Assembly (NCBI GenBank): GCA_001776975.1 | Contig: MFCS01000012.1 | Span: 1 to 33,160, forward strand | Source of the DNA: Candidatus Daviesbacteria bacterium RIFCSPHIGHO2_01_FULL_41_45 | GTDB lineage: Bacteria > Patescibacteriota > Microgenomatia > Daviesbacterales > UBA10151 | Length of the DNA: 33,160 nt | Direction: 5' to 3' | Part shown: positions 26,802-33,160 of the stretch, one piece after another | Layout of the letters: each line of letters starts with the position of its first letter | Position numbering within the stretch: the stretch's first letter is position 1 | Notes under the pieces: model-generated | The model's input: the letters and a program-made list of their open reading frames with translations, nothing else | What the model was told of the DNA's origin: nothing | Database searches by the model: none | Made by a program: the position numbers and the translations under genes

Positions 26802-27557
26802 ATGAGCCCTGAGTATAGCTTGATTATCGTTTTAATAATTTTGCTGGGTCTTTTGATCCTGCTTGGTCGCATTAGGTTAAGACGTTTAGCAAGTTACGAT
26901 TCACCAATCTTGGGAAAAGTAGAGGTCTTCCAAAAATATAACGGCGAAAAGGTGTTGACAACTAATTCCTTCCCCCAGGGAATCTCCACAGAACAACCAT
27001 CAATTAAATACAGCTATTGGTATAAAATTGCCAACGAGGCCTTTAGGTACACTAAAAATATCAAAAATCCTCAAGTGTTGTGCTTCGGATTGGGGGCTAA
27101 TACCAGCTCTTTAATACTGGCTAAACTAAATCCCAAAATCCAGCAAACAATCATCGAGATAGACGCTCAGATCATCCAAGCTTGCAAGGATTACTTTCAG
27201 CTTAACGATCTTATACAGCTCACTTTAATTCAGGCCGATGCCTTTAAAGTCATTGACTCCGGATCACAGTTACCAAATAACCACTATGACGCTATAATCG
27301 TTGATATATTCTTGAGCTCCCCTCCTTATATTGATAAAAAATCAAACACGCCAATCTTTATTAAAAAACTTCTGACACTTTTAAAACCAAAAGGAATGGT
27401 CATATTTAACCGACCATCTCATAATCAAGAGGCCAGGCGTGCAGGAATAGAGCTAAAAAAAGAGCTGGATAAATATTTCCAAACATCACAATTGTTTGAT
27501 ATCAAAGATCCCCGAGGTTACCGCAACAACGTCATTACCGCCTCATTTAAGCTGTGA
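26802..27557 (+). CDS. Membrane-anchored spermidine synthase-like methyltransferase-fold protein
   Basis: N-terminal TM; QVLCFGLGANTSSLILAKLNPKIQQTIIEIDAQIIQACKDYF...YDAIIVDIF. Confidence 0.75.
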   Translation: MSPEYSLIIVLIILLGLLILLGRIRLRRLASYDSPILGKVEVFQKYNGEKVLTTNSFPQGISTEQPSIKYSYWYKIANEAFRYTKNIKNPQVLCFGLGANTSSLILAKLNPKIQQTIIEIDAQIIQACKDYFQLNDLIQLTLIQADAFKVIDSGSQLPNNHYDAIIVDIFLSSPPYIDKKSNTPIFIKKLLTLLKPKGMVIFNRPSHNQEARRAGIELKKELDKYFQTSQLFDIKDPRGYRNNVITASFKL

Positions 27558-27563
27558 TACAAT
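27555..27563 (+). promoter_or_regulatory. Extended -10 TGA-TACAAT before sbcD
   Basis: TGATACAAT overlapping the upstream stop codon; 10 nt before CTG 27574. Confidence 0.45.
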
Positions 27564-27573
27564 CCTTGCAACT

Positions 27574-28728
27574 CTGAAACTTTTACATTTTGCTGATATC
27601 CACATTGGAATGTTAAATTACTCTAAGCTTGATCCAACCACCGGTTTGGAATCTCGGTTAATTGATTTTTTTAATACCTTAGATTTTATCATTGATTATG
27701 CTATCAAGGAACAAGTTGATGCGGTAATTTTTGCTGGAGATGCTTATAAAACCCGCGATCCCTCCCCCACTCAACAACGGGGCTTTGGAGAAAGAATCAA
27801 AAGAGTTCCCAAGGCTGGAATACCTTTAATAATGGTAGTGGGCAACCACGACACTCCTAACGCTGAAGGTAAGGCTAATACCTTGGATATCTACTCAGCT
27901 TTAGAGGTGGAGAATATGTGGGTCAGTCGTAAATCAGAGCTAATTAATATTCCTACCAAATCTGGCAACCTACAGGTTATTACTGCTCCCTGGCTACAAA
28001 AATCTGATTTTAAATCTCTGGGAGCCGATCTGCCACACTTTTATAGTAAAATTAACCCCGCAGAAGCTGCAATTTTAGTTGGACACTTAGAGGTTGAGGG
28101 GGCTAGCATGGGATCAGAAAAAGGCTTAGCCATTATAAATGACGCTACAATCCCCCTTTCTTTATTAACTGATAAAAGACTCTCCTATGTTGCCCTAGGA
28201 CACATTCATAAATATCAAAACCTAAATCCTTCTGACAATCCCCCCGTTATTTACTCCGGTTCACCAGAAAGAATTGATTTTGGGGAGATCAAGGAAGATA
28301 AGGGGTTTGTCATGATAGAGATCCTTAAGGGAATTGTTAAATATCAATTTGTTAAGACCCCTGCCAGAGATTTTGTTGATATCCACTGCTCACTAAAACC
28401 CGAGGATAACAATCCGACTCAAACCGTTATCAAAGAGATTAAAAAACACCCCCTTAAAGATTGTATCGTCAAATTAACAATTGATATTCCGGCTGGAATA
28501 GGCACAGATCTGGCCATGGACCAGGTGAAGAAGGCCTTAGTGGAAGCCTATTTTATCGCCGGGATCTCTCGTAACCTAGAAAGGGTCAATCGAGAGATGC
28601 TTGAGGGGGGTAAAGAGATGGAAAAATTAATGCCCCTGCAAGCTCTGCAAAAATACTGGCAAGCTAAAAAATATGATCAAAAAAGAATTGCCGAGTTGGA
28701 AAAATATGCCTCTGAGCTCCTATCATGA
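27574..28728 (+). CDS. sbcD: SbcD (Mre11-like) nuclease subunit; apparent start CTG 27574 (track start 27496 overlaps the previous gene)
   Basis: (M)KLLHFADIHIG, VIFAGDAYKTRDP, VVGNHDTP, GHLEVEG, LGHIHKYQ phosphoesterase motifs. Confidence 0.93.
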   Translation: MKLLHFADIHIGMLNYSKLDPTTGLESRLIDFFNTLDFIIDYAIKEQVDAVIFAGDAYKTRDPSPTQQRGFGERIKRVPKAGIPLIMVVGNHDTPNAEGKANTLDIYSALEVENMWVSRKSELINIPTKSGNLQVITAPWLQKSDFKSLGADLPHFYSKINPAEAAILVGHLEVEGASMGSEKGLAIINDATIPLSLLTDKRLSYVALGHIHKYQNLNPSDNPPVIYSGSPERIDFGEIKEDKGFVMIEILKGIVKYQFVKTPARDFVDIHCSLKPEDNNPTQTVIKEIKKHPLKDCIVKLTIDIPAGIGTDLAMDQVKKALVEAYFIAGISRNLERVNREMLEGGKEMEKLMPLQALQKYWQAKKYDQKRIAELEKYASELLS

Positions 28729-30878
28729 TACCATCTAAACTTAAACTATCGAACTTCACTTCCTACGGCGAAAATTCACCAGTTTTAGATTTTACACCTT
28801 TACATATGGCTGCTATCTCCGGATCTAACGGGGTTGGTAAATCATCTTTACTTGATGCAATCATCTGGTGTATCTGGGGAACTTCCCGAGCGGGAGATTC
28901 ATCCGATGAGCTAGTCCGTTTGGGACAAATTAATATGTCGGTAGAGTTTTCGTTTGAGTTAGATAATCACCCCTACACCATCAAACGATCCAGAAAGCTG
29001 GGTTCATCTACCAGCCTCGAGTTTAAATCCGCTTCACATAACCTGACCGAAGGAACGATTAAAGCTACTCAACAAAAAATTATTGATACTATCCATTTAA
29101 CCTTTGACACCTTTGTAAACTCGGCCTATATCAGACAAGGACGAGCTGACGAGTTTACCACTAAGGGTCCCACTGAACGCAAAAAGATCCTGACTGATAT
29201 TTTAGGATTATCTCAATATGACATTTTAGAGGAAAAAGCCAAAGAAAAAATCAAACAAATTGAGGCAGACTTGAAGCTTAGAGAATATCAGTTGCTGGAA
29301 ATTGAGGCAGAGCTAGCTGCCCAAGAAGGCCAAGCAGAAAAACAAAAAATGGTAGCTCAAAAAGTTAACCAACTTGAGGGAGAGATGAAAGGTTTACAAA
29401 TTAAACTTAAGTTACTACAAGGCGAGCGGGCGTCCCTCTTTCTGTCTAAACAGCAGGCCGATAAACTTCACCAAACATACCAGGAAGCCAAACAAGAGTT
29501 AGAGACCATTACCTCCTCGGGAAAACAACGCAAAGACCAGATCGCTAAATTACAAAGCGAGATTGAATCTCTAAGTGGAGTTGATACAGAGCTGGAACAG
29601 CTCAAAACCATTCAAGCTACACTAGAAGCGCTGTCCTTAAAAAAACAGCAGAATCTGGAGAAACAACACCAATATTCTGAAATTGATGGCAAGCTTCAGT
29701 TAAAAAAACAGCGTCAGTCTCAAGTTGAGGCAGAGATAAGTGATACCAAAAATAAACTAAAAGATCTGGAAAAAGATCAAGCTATCTGTCCTACCTGCAA
29801 ACAACCATTAGATCGGGCTCAAAAACTCGAGGCTAGTAAAGAATTATCCCAAAAAATAGTCGCTCTGAGTGAGACATTCCAAGGGATTGATATTAGCGCT
29901 GAAGAGGCACAACTTAAACTACTAGAAGTTCAATTAGGTAGCCTTTTGGTGGATGATAAGCAGATTCTGGAACTAAAAAACCGGCTGGCTAAATTACAGC
30001 ATCTACAGAACCAAAAAGAGCAATTAATTCAAAAAAATTCCTCTCTTGAATCAGAGCAAAAAGTGGTTACAGAGCTAAGAGAGCTGTATCTAAATAAAAA
30101 AACTCAGGTGGAAAAACTAGAAGTTGAGGTAAGTAAAGCACCTGATTTATCGGAACAACTCAACTCAGTTGACCAAGCAATTCTCAAAGAAGAGTCACAA
30201 CTTGACGCTCTGCGTCAGGAGGAGAAATCCACTCAGAGCACCTTGGGAGAGATTAAGCAGTTAATCAACCGTAGTGAACAGCTACAAAAAACTAAAAATA
30301 TAAAGTCGGAGGAGCAGTTAAAACTCCGCGCAGAAAAGTCGATTTATGAGGAGTTAGCTCTAGCCTTTGGAAAAAAAGGGATCCAAGCAATGATTATTGA
30401 AACCGTTATTCCGGAGATTGAGGAAGAGACAAACACCCTACTCGCTCGCCTAACCGATGGCAGAATGAGTGTTCGACTGGAAACTCAGCGTCAGACTAAA
30501 ACCAAACTAGCCGGTGGAGAAAAAGGATTGGTGGAAACACTGGATATTATTATCTCGGATGAGATGGGAGAAAGAGCTTATGAGTTATACTCGGGAGGAG
30601 AGGCTTTCCGGGTCAACCTCTCTTTAAGACTAGCCTTATCTAAGCTTTTAACTAACCGGGCCGGTTCAAAACTGCAGTTTTTAGTTATCGATGAAGGCTT
30701 TGGTACTCAAGATTCACAAGGATTATCCCGGGTGGTGGAGGCATTAAATACTATCAAAGAAGATTTTGCCAAAATCTTGGTGATTACTCATCTTGATGAG
30801 TTAAAGGAGGAGTTTGATGTCAGGGTGGAGGTCTCCAAAGGACCAACTGGCTCTACCTTTGAAGTGGTCGGGGTTTAG
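28725..30878 (+). CDS. sbcC: SbcC (Rad50-like) ATPase, compact 717 aa
   Basis: GSNGVGKSSLLDAIIWCIWG Walker A; CPTCKQPL zinc hook; ELYSGGEAFRVNLSLRLALSKLL signature; LVIDEGFGTQD Walker B; ATGA overlap with sbcD. Confidence 0.96.
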   Translation: MIPSKLKLSNFTSYGENSPVLDFTPLHMAAISGSNGVGKSSLLDAIIWCIWGTSRAGDSSDELVRLGQINMSVEFSFELDNHPYTIKRSRKLGSSTSLEFKSASHNLTEGTIKATQQKIIDTIHLTFDTFVNSAYIRQGRADEFTTKGPTERKKILTDILGLSQYDILEEKAKEKIKQIEADLKLREYQLLEIEAELAAQEGQAEKQKMVAQKVNQLEGEMKGLQIKLKLLQGERASLFLSKQQADKLHQTYQEAKQELETITSSGKQRKDQIAKLQSEIESLSGVDTELEQLKTIQATLEALSLKKQQNLEKQHQYSEIDGKLQLKKQRQSQVEAEISDTKNKLKDLEKDQAICPTCKQPLDRAQKLEASKELSQKIVALSETFQGIDISAEEAQLKLLEVQLGSLLVDDKQILELKNRLAKLQHLQNQKEQLIQKNSSLESEQKVVTELRELYLNKKTQVEKLEVEVSKAPDLSEQLNSVDQAILKEESQLDALRQEEKSTQSTLGEIKQLINRSEQLQKTKNIKSEEQLKLRAEKSIYEELALAFGKKGIQAMIIETVIPEIEEETNTLLARLTDGRMSVRLETQRQTKTKLAGGEKGLVETLDIIISDEMGERAYELYSGGEAFRVNLSLRLALSKLLTNRAGSKLQFLVIDEGFGTQDSQGLSRVVEALNTIKEDFAKILVITHLDELKEEFDVRVEVSKGPTGSTFEVVGV

Positions 30879-31578
30879 TTTCAAATGACAAACCTAGTTT
30901 CTCTTTGTAGTGAGGTGGGAGTAAATTAAGGTATCTTCGTCTTCGCTCTTCTAATCTGTCTCTTCTCTTGGGATTCATTAAGTCCACCACTAAATCACCT
31001 TCTTCTAATTCCTCTTTTCTTTTTTTTATCCTTGCAGTTAAGTCTTCTAGCTCCGCCCCGCTGAATTGTTTCTTAGTACCGTCGCTCAAAACCCCGCCCC
31101 CCGCCTCTACCGCAGCCTCAAGTTCATCCAGCTTAAAATCATATCTTACTAAAATAGGTCCTGTTCTCTCAGTAAGCTCTTCCTCTATTTGTTCTATTGC
31201 CCGTAAAGTTTGCTTAGCGTTAGTTGGGCTTTCCACCCAGTTCCTTCTTCGTCGATTATCAATCATAGAATCTAAACGGGTATTAATAGGAACTGCTAGG
31301 CGTTCTAAGATTGTCCACAATCGGTACTCATCATAGTCAGCCTCATGACTTAATAATCTATATGATCTTGGGCAACTATCATATAAATCATGATCTTCTA
31401 TTCTCAGTGTATGCTCCATTACAGCCCTACTCTTACTCCATTTAGCAAAACCCCTGGGATCAGTAGAGGTGTCCGGCTGAGGAGATTGCCATCTTCTATA
31501 ATGATTTACTAGTCTACCGTACTTTTTCTTAAATACAGCTCTTATCTCTGCAGCAGATCGTATCTGCGGTCTTTCCAT
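30853..31578 (-). CDS. Uncharacterised charged protein
   Basis: 241-aa ORF with Arg/Glu-rich helical composition; its 3' end overlaps sbcC antisense by 26 bp. Confidence 0.65.
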   Translation of the reverse strand: MERPQIRSAAEIRAVFKKKYGRLVNHYRRWQSPQPDTSTDPRGFAKWSKSRAVMEHTLRIEDHDLYDSCPRSYRLLSHEADYDEYRLWTILERLAVPINTRLDSMIDNRRRRNWVESPTNAKQTLRAIEQIEEELTERTGPILVRYDFKLDELEAAVEAGGGVLSDGTKKQFSGAELEDLTARIKKRKEELEEGDLVVDLMNPKRRDRLEERRRRYLNLLPPHYKEKLGLSFETKPRPLQR

Positions 31579-31611
31579 CTTGGCTGAACTATACTACCTT
31601 GAAGATAATCT

Positions 31612-31639
31612 TTGAAGTGGTGAAGATTTAATCTACAAT
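31612..31639 (+). promoter_or_regulatory. Putative promoter TTGAAG-N16-TACAAT
   Basis: -10 at 31634-31639, exactly 6 nt before ATG 31646. Confidence 0.5.
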
Positions 31640-31645
31640 AGATAG

Positions 31646-32014
31646 ATGGCATGGCTAAAAAAACTTTCACTAGTCATTCTTGTTGGATCTATTTTAGGAT
31701 TTATTGTTTATCAGGTGGAACCGCCTAAGTCTTGGGGGGAAGCTACCCTTATCCACTGGGTTTTATTTTATATTCCATTATTAATTCTCCTTACTTCAGT
31801 ATTTAATCTATTATTAAAGCAGTCGTTAAAAAGTCTGGTATTAGCTATCGGAGTTATTCTATTAATAATTTTACAAGGATTTCATACCCTAACTATCCTC
31901 ACCGGACCTTTTGTCATAATAGGAATATTTTTCATCCTCCGGTCACTGAAAACATCAACCAACCCCCCCAAACATAATAGATCTCTGAAACTAGTCAAGC
32001 TTAGAAAGCAATAA
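31646..32014 (+). CDS. Small multi-TM protein of unknown function
   Basis: 122 aa with several hydrophobic helices and a basic C-terminus. Confidence 0.65.
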   Translation: MAWLKKLSLVILVGSILGFIVYQVEPPKSWGEATLIHWVLFYIPLLILLTSVFNLLLKQSLKSLVLAIGVILLIILQGFHTLTILTGPFVIIGIFFILRSLKTSTNPPKHNRSLKLVKLRKQ

Positions 32015-32020
32015 GGTTCA

Positions 32021-32049
32021 TTGCACCGAGGCTAATATAGACATATAAT
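32021..32049 (+). promoter_or_regulatory. metG promoter TTGCAC-N17-TATAAT
   Basis: Consensus -10 at 32044-32049, exactly 6 nt before ATG 32056. Confidence 0.7.
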
Positions 32050-32055
32050 TCCCTC

Positions 32056-33160
32056 ATGAACAAGTTTTTTTTAACTACCGCTATTCCCTATGTAAACGGT
32101 AAGCCTCACATTGGTCATGCTTTAGAATATTTCCAGGCTGATACAATCAGGAGATATTACCAATTAAAAGGTTTTGATACCTTGCTTCTTTCAGGAGCCG
32201 ACGAAAATGCTTTAAAAAACGTTCAGGCAGCTGAAAAAGAAGGCCTTCCTACTCAGGAATTTTTAGATAAGAACTCAAAAGTTTTTGAGGATGCTTTTGA
32301 AAAGTTAGGTGTTAAGCTCAATATTTTCCAAAGAGGATCAGATAGTGAAAAACATTGGCCTGGGGTACAAAAGCTGTGGAAGCTCTGTGACAATAGTGGC
32401 GATCTTTATAAAAAAAGCTACTCTGGACTATATTGTGTGGGGTGTGAATCATTCAAGCACCCCAAAGAACTTGTTGAGGGAAAATGCCCTGAGCACTTAA
32501 AAAAGCCTGATGTTGTTGAAGAGAAGAATTATTTCTTTAGATTATCTAAATATCAAGAGAAATTAATCCAGTTAATCGAATCAGGTGAGTTTAAGATCAC
32601 TCCTGAAAATAAAAAGAATGAAACTTTGTCTTTTATCAAATCAGGTTTAGAGGATTTTTCAGTCTCTCGTTCTAACGAAAGAGCTAGGGGCGTTGGAGTT
32701 CCTGTCCCTGGTGATGATTCTCAAAAGATCTATGTTTGGTTTGATGCTTTAAATATCTACATGACAGGAGTTGGGTTTGGTTGGAACGAGGAGACCTGGG
32801 AAAAATGGTGGCCGGCTGATCTACATATTATCGGAAAAGATATTAATCGCTTTCATACAGTTTACTGGCCAGCGATGTTGCTTTCAGCCGGGGTTTCTTT
32901 GCCAAAAGAAGTGTTAGTCCATTCATTTATTAACGCTCCCGGAGGTCAAAAGATGTCAAAGAGCTTAGGGAACGTCGTTGATCCATTTGAATTATCGAAT
33001 CAATTCGGATTGGAAGGATTAAGATATTACCTTTTATCTCAAATCCCAACTGAAGATGACGGAGAGATTAGTCTTGAGCGGTTAAAAGAAGTTTACACCT
33101 CAGACTTGGCTAACGGTCTCGGAAATCTAGTTTCCCGAGTAGCTAAGCTCTGTGAGAATA
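32056..33160 (+). CDS. metG: Methionyl-tRNA synthetase, truncated by the window end
   Basis: MNKFFLTTAIPYVNGKPHIGHALEYFQADTIRRYYQLKGFDTLLLSGADEN...APGGQKMSKSLGNVVDP (KMSKS). Not in the ORF track because there is no stop in the window. Confidence 0.97.
   Translation, partial: MNKFFLTTAIPYVNGKPHIGHALEYFQADTIRRYYQLKGFDTLLLSGADENALKNVQAAEKEGLPTQEFLDKNSKVFEDAFEKLGVKLNIFQRGSDSEKHWPGVQKLWKLCDNSGDLYKKSYSGLYCVGCESFKHPKELVEGKCPEHLKKPDVVEEKNYFFRLSKYQEKLIQLIESGEFKITPENKKNETLSFIKSGLEDFSVSRSNERARGVGVPVPGDDSQKIYVWFDALNIYMTGVGFGWNEETWEKWWPADLHIIGKDINRFHTVYWPAMLLSAGVSLPKEVLVHSFINAPGGQKMSKSLGNVVDPFELSNQFGLEGLRYYLLSQIPTEDDGEISLERLKEVYTSDLANGLGNLVSRVAKLCEN

Noticed and set aside
32309-32500. Plus-strand 63-aa ORF
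   Set aside because: Out-of-frame read inside metG, which is the true coding frame.
1-33160. Alternative genetic code (TGA recoded)
   Set aside because: TGA occurs as a normal terminator (for example the nusA, dnaK and PilO-like ends), with no in-frame TGA inside conserved proteins.
1-33160. CRISPR arrays, tRNA/rRNA, insertion sequences or prophage
   Set aside because: No repeat-spacer pattern, cloverleaf, transposase or phage structural gene was recognised; intergenic space is too short for most.

Overview
This 33 kb window is gene-dense and AT-rich. It looks like a Candidate Phyla Radiation (Patescibacteria, possibly Microgenomates-like) genome fragment; that placement is inferred from shortened housekeeping proteins, PilN/PilO/dockerin proteins and extreme compaction, and no marker phylogeny was possible. 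Contents in order: infB (partial, minus), nusA, a DUF4389-like protein, a heat-shock operon (hrcA-grpE-dnaK-small ORF-dnaJ, with CIRCE), a GT-C glycosyltransferase, a PurM-like protein, a secreted protein, lepA, murJ, rpsT, a PilN/PilO-like operon ending in a dockerin protein, a tight trx-ATL-tpiA-LCP-holA operon, uvrD/pcrA, hicBA, a SurA-like protein, two PsbP-like secreted proteins, two FemAB-like proteins, a spermidine-synthase-like protein, sbcD-sbcC, unknown ORFs, and metG (partial, plus). No CRISPR, tRNA, rRNA or transposon was recognised. The strongest unexpected signal is a transcription/translation architecture. At nearly every operon-leading gene a -10-like hexamer lies exactly 6-7 nt (putatively leaderless) or 9-10 nt (3-4 nt leader) upstream of the start codon, often with a TTG-type -35 at 16-18 bp. 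The nusA case also has a GNRA-loop hairpin plus U6 tract starting about 5 nt into the inferred transcript, which suggests an attenuator read by a 5'-end-initiating ribosome.
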